From Pisolithus tinctorius (Eukaryota > Basidiomycota > Agaricomycetes > Boletales > Pisolithaceae): 64,000 nt of DNA. The DNA lies in the NCBI GenBank assembly GCA_024663395.1, contig JANFAH010000002.1:3224001-3288000 (forward strand), written 5' to 3'. The notes under the pieces are model-generated. The model did no database searches. It was not told where the DNA came from and worked only from the letters and a program-made list of their open reading frames with translations. The position numbers and the translations under genes are program-made. Below are positions 50,866 through 60,185 of the stretch, piece by piece (the stretch's first letter is position 1; every line of letters starts with the position of its first letter).

Positions 50866-51789
50866 TGTCATATCCATGACTCTCGGACTCAGTCCCAGTC
50901 CAGTCCGGACCCCTAGCCCCTATCTCCGGTCAAGTCCGGTCCCAGTCCGGCCTAGAAAACCTAACTCCAGCCTAGAGAACTCAACTCCAGCCCTAGGAAA
51001 CCCAACTCCGGTCTAAACAACTTAAGTCCGGTGTTTTACCCCTATCTCCGGTCTGTTTCGGCCTCCCAGCCTTGTGCTGCTCCACCCCAGTCCTCCTAGG
51101 TCCATGTCCGGGTGACCCGGACATAACTCCAGTCTGTTTCCCTTTGTTTGTACTATATTTAGTCTAGCCTGTTCATCAGACTTTGCTTACTGTACAATCC
51201 TGTGTCTGACCCCGGTATGCTGGTCACCCGGACTTTAGCTATTAGTCTCTGCACAGCCTCTGTGGCTATCCACTCTCTTGCTAATCTTCTTGCTAATAGC
51301 TTATTAACAAGTCCGGCTTCATGTTCTTTACTCCGGACCAGCCTCATGTATTTAACCCCTGTACATACTTCATAGCACCCTCAGTCAGAATATCAATTAA
51401 GTATTACCCTAAACTCTGTATTACCCCTCGAGCCTACTCTATAGCTAAGGCCGAGCCTTAAGCTATCCCTGGCCCCTGTCCCGGACCTCTCCCCGGCTTG
51501 CATAAGGGTACAGCACATAAGCTGAGACCAAGGGAGGTAGATCCAACCCCGGACCAGCTTCCCCTTGTGCGCACTCCAAGACCGGTCGGTTTCCCACGCT
51601 ACTGGCCTTGTTCCCACGCTCCCGGCCTTAAGTCCGGTCCTCCGGACTTAGCCCCTAACCTCCGGCCTCAACTCCAGTCCAACCGGACTTGGCCCCTATC
51701 TTCCCGGCCTTGACTTTGGCCACTCGGACTTAACCCCTGTCACCCGGTCTTGAAGCCTGGTCACTCCAAGGGTAAACCCGTACTTGACA
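50866..51789 (+). repeat. solo LTR with target-site duplication GTGCC
   Basis: It begins TGTCATATCC and ends CTTGACA. GTGCC sits immediately before it (50861–50865) and immediately after it (51790–51794). That is the 5-bp duplication of a Ty3/gypsy insertion, and the lack of an internal region shows the element was lost by LTR–LTR recombination. It belongs to the same family as the element 1 LTR but lies in the opposite orientation. Confidence 0.9.
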
Positions 51790-51794
51790 GTGCC

Positions 51795-53027
51795 TCTAAG
51801 TGAAAAGTGAGGCTGGAAAAGAGGTCAGGACCGGGTTAAGGGCCAGAGGGCTGGCAGACCGGTCCTAGACCGAAATGGAGGTGTCATGCACTAGCTAAGA
51901 CCACCAGAGCCAAGGCCTGGTGCAAGTCCAAAGGACAAGCACCATCCCGAGGCTGAGGTGACTAGTGCAGGACTGGGACAATGGACAGGAGACCCAGGAG
52001 GGGTCTATGAGGAACAGAAAGGTCTGAGGGGAGCCAGGACCGGTCCAAGACCTAGTAACAGGTCTAGGCAAGTCCAGGTGAGGTGGCTGAATCAAACTGG
52101 GGCCAGAACAGCCAGTAACAAAGGGTAGGAGGCTGAGAGAAGTGGCAAACCGGCTTCGGACAAGTCCAGGTGAGCATGGACAAGTGAAACCAAGGCCGGA
52201 CAGGCCAGTAACAGACAGTTTTGGAGACTGGAAAGGGGGTCCATGGCTCCAAGGCTGGTGTAGCAAAGGCTGAGGATGGAGACCGGACCCAAAAACCACT
52301 GAAGCCGAGTGCTGATGGGGAACAGGGAAGGTGTTGAGGAGCAGGACTGGCCAAGTCCAGGCCTGGGGGCTGCACTGGAGGTGCACTGAGGTCCAGAGAC
52401 CAATATCAGGGAGTCAGGAGGTCAAATGAGTGATGAGATCCCAGTATCCAGAACAGTAGAACTGGACCTAGAGACCACTGGGATGACTGAGATAAGGACT
52501 GTGGTGAAGACCGGGGTGACCAGCCAGAGGTCAGGGGTAGCTCGGGGGAGCTGACAGAAGTGAGGCTGGTTGTTGAGGCCACCTCAGTGTTATGCTCGCG
52601 ACGAGTGACTTCGTCAAATGGACTAGGCACGAATGTCATGAGGTGTTTCTATGGGCCGAACTTATTGTAACCCCTATGGTCCAGCTGGTTATTAACGAGT
52701 CCAATTAGAGGTTCATCCTACTGGCGAGTTCTTCTGGGATCGCGACGGAGGAGGGACTGAGGATGAGTTAAAGATGATAGCTAGATTGCAAGAAATCGAA
52801 AAACTGAGGATACACGGTACGGTACTCTCTACTTAAATACCCGACGTGGGTTTGTACCGTACACACATCCACAGTTAGCCACAAACAAGTAAATGATGAA
52901 ATAGAAATGACACAAGTACCAGGTGTACTGCCAAACCGACTGCAGGCAAAGTCTGCAGTAAAGGGCACCAATACCGAACTAGAGGAAAGGGTCATTTATG
53001 CAAAACAAACTAGTCAACAGAGCACAG
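51795..53027. other. continuation of element 1 interior, then unassigned sequence
   Basis: Up to about 52,600 the purine-rich composition continues. After that the sequence is of ordinary composition and holds a short inverted repeat around 52,814–52,863 (GTACGGTAC … GTACCGTAC). No gene is seen. Confidence 0.4.
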
Positions 53028-53936
53028 TGTGAGGAATCCGCATTCCTTGGACGCATAAGCCCCTATCATTAACTGTTCCGTGACTACTGTTACGTCCGCT
53101 CCCATCTCACATTCACCATTGTTCACGTGCTACCTTCCCACGCCCTCGCTCCCTCTTGTGCAGAGCTATACCCGCGGCCGCTGTGCTCCGGTCGTTGTTT
53201 TTCCTCGGACTCTTTTTCTTATCATGGTCTCTATTTCTTTAGTGCCTGTAGTTATACCCTCGGCCTCTGTTCGGCCAGTCTTGTTTGCACGCGCTGTCGC
53301 GCGGCTTTCCCTTACTGTACCCTGTCTTACTTAGGTTCTGGGTTTGCCCGGACTATAAAGCCTTGTACTTAGGTACAGAATGATACCTTTTGGCACTCGG
53401 AAGGTCACCACGAGTTTCTTTTCCACTTTGTCTACACCGCACATCTCGCATTCCACCGCGCATGAACTACGTATACCGCTCGCATCGCCAGTACTACTCT
53501 GCGGACCACGCCACACACGTCACGAAACACTACCGCTACAAAGCGCTGGGTCTCTCCTTCTAGTCCTGACAGTCCAGAATTCCTTGGGACGAACAATTCG
53601 TTCCCTTCATTTATTATTGTTGTTATCTAAGCCATCTAGCTCGTATTATACAGCTACTTGGACTTATCCCACAACGGAAGGGAGAAGTAAACACTAATGA
53701 AATATACATCCATCAGCTGCGGGTGCAGCTACAAGTCAGAACGGTGACGGCATACGCAGCATCAGTTGGTATTGGAAATACCACCACTGCCGGTGATCTG
53801 AAGGCTCTTCACACCAACAGACCAAGGACAACCATGGTGAGGACAAGCGACGCGACGAGGCATGTGACACATGTGACTTGGCGATTTAGGGGTTGTTGAT
53901 GAAAAAGGAAACATGTACAGTGAGAGCATAACATCA
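53028..53936 (-). repeat. probable 3' LTR of element 2
   Basis: On the minus strand it begins TGATGTTATG directly after a polypurine tract (AGAGGGGGGG) and ends in CTCACA at 53028. The right boundary is well placed by the tract. The left one rests only on the terminal CA, because the partner LTR lies outside the window. Confidence 0.55.
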
Positions 53937-53950
53937 CCCCCCCTCTAAGG

Positions 53951-53968
53951 TCCTCAGACCCTTGAGGA
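53951..53968 (-). promoter_or_regulatory. PPT-adjacent hairpin, element 2
   Basis: TCCTCA and TGAGGA form a perfect 6-bp stem around a 6-nt loop, beside the polypurine tract, in the same position as in elements 1 and 3 but with different stem bases. Confidence 0.5.
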
Positions 53969-54063
53969 TGAATGACGGGAGTGGGACAGACTGGGAGTCG
54001 GGGGACGACACGAGCGGGTATGAGAAGCGACGGGCACTGGAGGCGATGGAGAAGGTGGGGAGG

Positions 54064-55284
54064 TCATTGCGGGAGTCCAACGGGACCCCTGTCCGTTCTG
54101 ACAGGACCAATGTCCCAGGTAACAACACTGGTAACAGGCATGCTTGTAAAGGGGATGCCCCTCAGGACAGGCTTCCGTCCTCCGAGATAGTATTGAAGTT
54201 GATGTTCAGGGATGGGGACGAAGGGAACTGCAGGGATAGGATCAGTGGTGTAGACAGCATTATGAAAGTCTTTTCCAAGTCCTGCCCACGACGCGTTCTG
54301 AAGCAAGGACTCCCAGGCAGACCTGTTAGTGGCCATTCCAAGGCGACAACCAACCTCTTTAAAAACCGTAGCATTGTCCAGGAACTCCAAAGGCGGGTTC
54401 CACTGAATTTCCTGATCCGCCTCAGGTTTCATTTCAGGGATCACTGGTTTTTCTTTAGGCCTGATTCTTTCAAGAAGTCACGAAGCCGTGGGTGTGAGGA
54501 ACTCGCTGATTTGACGATCACAAAGATGATGGAAGGTGCCACCAGTTACTGCTTCCAGGATGTTGGAGTACCCCTTCTCGAGCATAGAGACCATAATAAC
54601 CTCTGCTAAGGGGGCAGTCCCAGAGAGTTGGGCAGTACGGAACTTATTGGTCACCTGCCCGACTATGTCTGCCGCTCTGTAGATTTCAGACAACATCCCA
54701 AAATACTTAACTTGTTCCGGTGTACACCCGTCAATGTTGTCCCCATCATGGAAGACGTCAAGCGCCCTAACAACATCCAGGTAGTCACTTGCTGAGACTG
54801 GTAGTCGCGGCTCGTCATCCCTGGCAAGGGCGACTGAGGCGAGCAAGTCAAGGGCGATGTTGCAGGAGGGGACGGGTTCAGGGCGAACGTTGGTAGAGCC
54901 GGGAGCATTGGTGGAGCTGGGGGCAGCTGTTCCTGTATCAGAGTCATGGTGAGCGACCTCTTTACCCTTTCCCTTTCCCTTGAGCTTACTGTCTCCACCT
55001 GGGGAGACTCTGGGCTTTGGGGCCGGTACTCGGTGGATCGAGAAACCCTGCTGTGGACGCAGCCAGAGAGGGCAGGCGACAGAGGTCGGTACCTCCCACT
55101 GTGAGACGGGGGCCGAGGCGTCCGAGTCAGAAACGCAGGTGGCGGCAGGTGGGGGAGGGGAGTGGCGATAACAGGCGATGGGGGGGATGAGTAAGTCGTC
55201 CCTGTTGGCTGCAGGGTCGTAAATGGATTCTCCAAGGAGGTCAGCATAATTGTTCTCAGTGTTGACAGAGCAAGGGGAGTCCAT
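54064..55284 (-). pseudogene. extra ORF of element 2, downstream of the chromodomain
   Basis: The start codon at 55284–55282 overlaps the stop of the chromodomain frame by one base (TAATG on the minus strand). The frame runs 268 codons to a TGA at 54480–54478, then continues in the same frame for about 138 more codons to 54064. It was therefore probably one ORF of about 400 codons. The N-terminal half is Pro/Ser-rich with a KGKGKGKE stretch; the middle is helical. No transmembrane segment, protease or envelope feature is seen, and the function is unknown. Coupled termination and reinitiation is a plausible mode of expression. Confidence 0.6.
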
Positions 55285-57098
55285 TAATTTCTGAGGTGAC
55301 AGGCAAGTTTGTACTGATCGAGGGCCTCAGACGCATGGTCTTTTATATGTTCTTTGGGTTCCCAAGTATTCGATGAATGGGGGAACCCTTTCCATTTGAC
55401 CAGATAGCGGCGCTGTCCTCTGCGACCATCAGTTTTATGATTTAGTATAGCCTCTACCTCCCATTCGATCTCATCATCCACTAGTTTGGGTAGTGGGGCT
55501 GTGGGCGCAGCACCGTAAACGTTGTTTTCGGTGAATGGAAAGATCTGTGATGCATGAAACACTGGATGGACCTTCCACATCGGAGGAAGTTCCAACCGGA
55601 AGGCGACTGGTGACACGACCTGAGTCACCCTGAAAGGTCCGAGACGTCAGGGCGCAATCTTGTCGCACTGGTTCTTGATCCTAAGATGGCCGGTATCGAG
55701 GAGAACTTGATCTCCGACTTTGGGCGGTTCGTAGGATCCTTTGCTGCGCAAACGCATCACCTCCTGTGCTTTTTTGTGCACGAGTATTGCGACATCTCGG
55801 CTTGTCACGAGCTGTTCCAGCTGTTCGTCGACAGACAGAACTGGAGTGAGTCGTTTCTCAGGATAAGGAGAGGGGTCGTATCCAAGGATCAATGAGAACA
55901 GAGTCATCTTGTGTACAGAATGGACGTGGGAGTTATGAGTGAACTCGGCAGAGGGTAGCTTGGCGGCCCACGAGTTGGGGAATTCAGAGCAATACAGGCG
56001 TAGATACCCTTCCACCTCCTGGTTGACACATTCGCTTTCTCCATTAGTCTGAGGGTGATATCCGGTACTCAACTTCATTTTAACCCCTATTGCTTTATAG
56101 AGCTCCTTCATAAAGGAAGAAGCAAACTGTGGTCCGTGATCCAAGATTACTGATTCTGGTACCCCAAATTGGGAATAAATGAATTGATGGAAAAGCCAGG
56201 TGATCCCGACAGAGTCAATAGTCTTGTGACACGGAATGAACAGGGCGGCCTTTGTAAGACCCTGATCGACAACCATGAGAATAGAGTCGTATTTCACTTC
56301 TCCAGAGATGGGGAGATCCGTGACGAGATCCATAGACACTTGTTGAAATGGGAAGGCGGTTTTAGGGGTTTCATGTGGGACAATTGGCGGTGTTGGTGGA
56401 TGCATGATGACCTTCGTCGTTTGACAGAGAGGGCATCCAGTGACGTAGGACTTGATGTCTTTTCCCATACCTTCCCACCACACCTCCTTACGCATTTTGG
56501 TGAACATTGCCTTCTGTCCAGGGTGTCCTGCCAATTCATGATCATGATAGGACTGCATGCAATGGTGGCAGTTTTCGGGTGGGATGTATAAGCGAGTCGT
56601 TCTGAACCTTTTTGTTCCATCTTCTGCGACAGTGACGTTATCCTTCGGTTCCGGGCCTGATGAATCCTTTGGTGTATCGTTCTTGATGTGTTTGTACAGG
56701 TCGGCGGAAATGGTGTATACCCCTCGAGCCCCTTTTACAGGTTCCCTTAGGGGGTGGGCCTTCGAGACCAGACTCTCCTTTGACAGTTCCTCAACTGGGC
56801 GAGAGTACAGCTTGGGTTTTGACTGAGCTAGTTTTGCAGGAAGACGTCCTATGCATGCGAGACAATTTATTTTCATTTGTTTTTGTATTTTTGTCAACAA
56901 AAATGTTGGGGAAATGAGGCGAACTTGAGGTTTTGAAGGATCCACCCCCTCCGAAGCCAAAGGTTTTCCGGGAGAACCATGGCCATAGGGGTGGGCTCCT
57001 CTGCAAGATTTTTGTGGGACAGAGTATCGGCAGGGACTTGAAGGCGACTGGCCTGCCAAGAGAACTTGATAGGATAAGACTGAATGGTTGCTGCCCAC
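55284..57098 (-). pseudogene. integrase and chromodomain of element 2
   Basis: The frame shows the HHCC zinc-binding region (HELAGHPG … CPLC), then the DDE core: Asp in SMDLVTDLP, Asp in ILDHGPQF and Glu in NGESECVNQ. The C-terminal integrase region follows. A TGA at 55649–55647 interrupts it at a point where an Arg is usual. Beyond it the GPFRV region and a chromodomain (EWEVEAILNHK … YLVKWKGF … NTWEP) complete the protein. Integrase inserts the cDNA, and the chromodomain steers insertion to marked chromatin. The upstream join to RNase H is broken by a frameshift in a G-run near 56,950. Confidence 0.85.
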
Positions 57099-58639
57099 TG
57101 GGCTTGGCGTGGTGTCAGCTGCTGAGGTTCCTGGTAATATTCTAGATTTTTGTGATCAGTGAAGACAATGGTCAGCTCGACCAGGGAGAGGAGGTAGGGG
57201 CAGAAAGCCTTGAGCATGCGAATAACAGCGAGCATCTCCAAGTTGTATACTTGATAACGTTGTTCGGCTCTGACAAGCGACTGGGAAAGGTACGAACAGG
57301 GATGCCATTCATTGTCCATCCCCTTTTGCATGAGGACCGCTCCAGTACCCAGTTTGGAGGCATCAGTGAAGAGCGCGAAAGGCTTTGAGAAATTGGGAAT
57401 AGCGAGGACCGGCGACGAGCATAACAAAGTTTTTAGTCTTTCAAAAGCTGCCACTCTGTCAGGAGTCCATTGATAGGAGATGCCTTTCTTGGTGAGATCG
57501 TGTAGCAGGTGTGCGACACTTGAGAAGGAAGGGATAAACTTCTGGTAGAAGTTACAGAACCCTAGAAAATGCTGCAGTGCTGTAAGATTTTCAGGGGGTT
57601 CCCAGGTTGATATGGCATCGGTCTTGGTCGGGGAAGTTTCCATCTGTCCTTTACCTACAATCATTCCCAGGAACTCCACTTCTTTGGCCTCGAAACAACA
57701 CTTGCTGATCTTGAGCCAAAGTTCTTCGTCTTTGCAGATCTGGAGGAATTCATGAACCCGCTGGCAAAGTTCTTCCAGAGTCTTGGCATGGACAACGACA
57801 TCGTCCATGTACCCGACCTGCTTTCCATGTTGTTTTTCAAAGGTTTTATCCATGTAATGCTAGAAAGAAGGCGGTGAGTTACACTGGCCAAAGAACATTA
57901 CCATCGGTTCAAACAACCCTTGGGGGGTTATAAATGCTCCTTTCCACTTGTCTCCTTCCTTGATGCGAAGGTTAGTAAAACCCCACCGAATGTCAAACTT
58001 GGTGTAATATTTGGACTCGACTAATTCGTCGAACAGGGCTTGAGCATTCGGTAGCAGATGCACGTCTTGGATGGTGAACGAGTTAAGATACCGGTAGTCC
58101 TGGATGAGACATTTCTTCCCATCCTTCTTGGTGACGAAGAACACCGGAGCTGCTTGCGGAGAGGTCGAAGGGCAAATTTTCTTGCACTTGAGGTTTTCGT
58201 CAAGAAATTCATCTAAAACCTTCAGTTCGTCTGGGGACATGGGATATACCGCGGCTTTCTTTGGTTTAAAATCATCTTGTAACTGGATTTCGTGGTCTAG
58301 ACCTGGGCGATGTTTTGGGAGTGGTATATCGTCTTCTGCAAACACCTTGGCGAACTTTTTGTACCTTTCCAGTAAACGAACTTCCTCTTTAGTACCGGCT
58401 TGCGCTGCTTCGAGTTCTGTTGACAAAGTAGTCTTATTAACAACCACCGGGGCCGCCGATTGTACCACCTCCTTCACGGAGATTTTCTCCTTTTCCGGGT
58501 ATTCGAAACCATCATCCCAGCATGTAATCTTACCAGTTTCCCAGTTCATGCGAGGTTTGTATTCTTTGAGGAACAGCATTCCAAGGAGGACATGTTCCTT
58601 GCCCACAAGTGGGCCCATGTAACATTTGACTCAGACCAC
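56894..58639 (-). pseudogene. reverse transcriptase–RNase H of element 2
   Basis: The RT begins with the linker after protease (GKEHVLLGM … KPRMNW) and contains TKKDGKKCLIQDYRYLN and KFDIRWGFTNLRI. A TAG at 57862–57860 falls where the family has Gln (SPPSF-Q-HYMD), an evident CAG to TAG change. Beyond it are the catalytic YMDD, the FLGFCNFYQKFIP connection and RNase H (FALFTDAS … TDHKNLEY). Two more stops separate RT from protease. These lesions make it non-functional. Confidence 0.85.
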
Positions 58640-58956
58640 TCATTCCTTGATTTCCATTTTGATGGTGCATTTTTGAGTTACCCATTCTTGATCTTTTCCG
58701 GTGAACAAGGTCATCTTGAATTTTCGTTCAATGCGATAAGTTGGTATTTGTAGTTTTTGTACCATTGTTTCAGAGATGAGTGATACTTCTGTGCCTGAGT
58801 CGATACAGGCCCAAATTCCTGCCTTGTGGTCAGGTAGAATGACCAGTCCAAGAGGCGATCGGATATGCATATTTGATTTGTCATCTATAGAAGTACATTT
58901 AGCTGACAAAATAGAAACCGGACTAACTGATGCAGGATCATTTTCAGCAGTCCTCT
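58631..58956 (-). pseudogene. aspartic protease region of element 2
   Basis: This frame lies one base back from gag. It contains the active-site motif IDSGTEVSLIS, where the usual triad is DSGA or DTGA, followed by the flap and C-terminal strands. It ends in two in-frame TGA codons (58640–58642 and 58631–58633), after which the same frame continues into the reverse transcriptase. The protease would cut the Gag–Pol precursor. Confidence 0.75.
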
Positions 58957-59467
58957 TTAAAAACCCAACAACTTCTTTTCGTCATCATTAGCTTCTCGGT
59001 TTCCAACATAGGTGGTCTTGGTACCGTCCTCGGAAACTACTACTATGCGAACGTTTGAGAGCTGCTTGGCTTTGCAGTCACTCTTGTAGTGACCCTTCTT
59101 GTTACAATTAAAACAGGTGATGTCAGTGGCAGATCGCTGGATGTTCTTCTTTTGTTTATCGACATCCATGGCGTCGGGATCTTGGGTGGAGTTCCGGAAA
59201 TGAATGAACTTCCTTTCATACTGAGACTCCTTCCCTTCCAGGATGTGCTTCGTAGCGATTGCGGTTCGGGCTTCTCCCACAACCTTGATCCATTCTATCA
59301 TGGTAGACGGGGTGCGGCCGGAGTTAAGGATCCAATTGCAGTACTCCTTATTAAGGCCTTTTCCAAAGAAAATTCTGGCCTCCCGCGACTCTTCTTTCAG
59401 CTGGGCTTTATTGACTAACCCAGTGAATTCCACAATATAGGCTTCAAGTTCGCGACTCCCTTGTTCA
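58957..59467 (-). pseudogene. C-terminal part of element 2 gag, truncated by element 3
   Basis: The frame is open from the element 3 junction to TAA at 58959–58957. It includes a capsid-type helical region (ARIFFGKGLNKEYCNWI) and one zinc knuckle CFNCNKKGHYKSDC (C-x2-C-x4-H-x4-C). The N-terminal half is missing because element 3 is inserted at 59467/59468. The last codons overlap a canonical −1 slippery heptamer. Confidence 0.85.
58960..58966 (-). promoter_or_regulatory. −1 ribosomal frameshift heptamer G GGT TTT
   Basis: On the minus strand the gag codons read TTG GGT TTT TAA. The heptamer GGGTTTT fits X XXY YYZ in the zero frame, directly before the stop. Slipping back one base opens exactly the protease frame. 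Confidence 0.65.
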
Positions 59468-60054
59468 TGTTAAGTCCGGTCTTCACCGGTCCAAGGCCGG
59501 TCCAGAGTCTGGTCGGGGGTTAGAGGGTAATATGAGGTATCAAGGGGTTTTGGACTATTTGGACTTAGCAACTGAGGGCACAGCGCTATTCCCTTGCGTG
59601 GGCCATAGTCCGGTCGAGAGACAGAAGACAGAGGATGAGAGAGACTGGGTTAAGACGAGAACTAGTTTGATTTCAGACTGAGGCTAAACAGAATATCCTA
59701 CGGCTTAAATACTAGAAGTAACCTAAGTGTAACATAGCACCGGAGACCAGTCTGCGCCGGTACAGCAATGATTGGTAAACAGATTGGTAAGTAGTGTTAC
59801 AAAGAATCTTATCAAGCAAAGAGTATGAACAAGGGATTACCAGGAACCGGGGCAGGGCATGTGGCTGGGCCGGGTGTTACACTGGCCTGGTACCAACTGA
59901 GGAGACAACTCGACTGGGCACTGCCTTGCAGTGCCTCGCGAGCTAACACATTTCTGGGTTGAAGGGTTAAGGCTGGGACTGGGGCAAGGGTTGGACAGGA
60001 CTGGTCGAGACTGGGGTAGAGCTGGTCTGGGGTGGTCTGGGCATGGTCATGACA
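59468..60054 (-). repeat. 3' LTR of element 3, 587 bp
   Basis: In element orientation it starts TGTCATGACC directly after the polypurine tract and ends GGACTTAACA, where the open gag frame of element 2 resumes at once. Both ends are therefore well placed. The flanking five bases on the left are GTTCA. Confidence 0.85.
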
Positions 60055-60067
60055 GTATCCCCCTCTT

Positions 60068-60089
60068 GGAGCCAAGCCCACGAGGCTCC
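60068..60089 (-). promoter_or_regulatory. PPT-adjacent hairpin, element 3
   Basis: GGAGCC and GGCTCC form a 6-bp stem around a 10-nt loop, next to the polypurine tract. Relative to element 1 one pair is changed on both sides (A–T to G–C), preserving the stem. Confidence 0.55.
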
Positions 60090-60185
60090 AATGAGGACAA
60101 TGCTGAGATCGAAAGTTTCGTGTCTGACCTTGAAAACTGGTGGTCTTAAGACCAGTTCACCCCAGGTTTGGTTTTTTACTTCAAC

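Larger units (their letters stand above)
46239..52600 (-). mobile_element. element 1: reversed, apparently non-coding LTR element
   Basis: The LTR at 46239–47100 is followed on the right by the complement of a polypurine tract (GTATCCCCCTCTTA), so it is the 3' LTR of a minus-strand element whose body extends rightward. That body has no credible coding frame and is strongly purine-rich on the plus strand. It is interrupted by a solo LTR. The right limit near 52,600 is set only by the change in composition; a matching 5' LTR was not found. It may be a non-autonomous (LARD-like) element or a severely decayed one. Confidence 0.55.
53028..59467 (-). mobile_element. element 2: decayed chromodomain Ty3/gypsy retrotransposon
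   Basis: This minus-strand element runs from its 3' LTR on the left, through an extra ORF, chromodomain, integrase, RNase H, reverse transcriptase and protease, to gag. It is cut at 59467 by the LTR of element 3. Order: gag, −1 frameshift site, protease, RT, RNase H, integrase, chromodomain, extra ORF, polypurine tract, LTR. It is inactivated by several stops and at least one frameshift. Confidence 0.85.

Noticed and set aside
48224..52639. Several 70–160 codon Ser/Pro/Leu-rich ORFs on the minus strand
   Set aside because: They follow from the pyrimidine-rich composition of that strand, overlap in several frames and have no conserved features.
52814..52863. Short inverted repeat GTACGGTAC…GTACCGTAC as a possible terminator or element end
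   Set aside because: Arms are only about 9 bp and no flanking duplication or gene end supports a role.
53962..54609. 215-codon plus-strand ORF at the end of element 2, a possible second antisense gene
   Set aside because: It lies opposite the open sense frame of the extra ORF, has no cysteine array or intron like the element 3 gene, and is probably a shadow.
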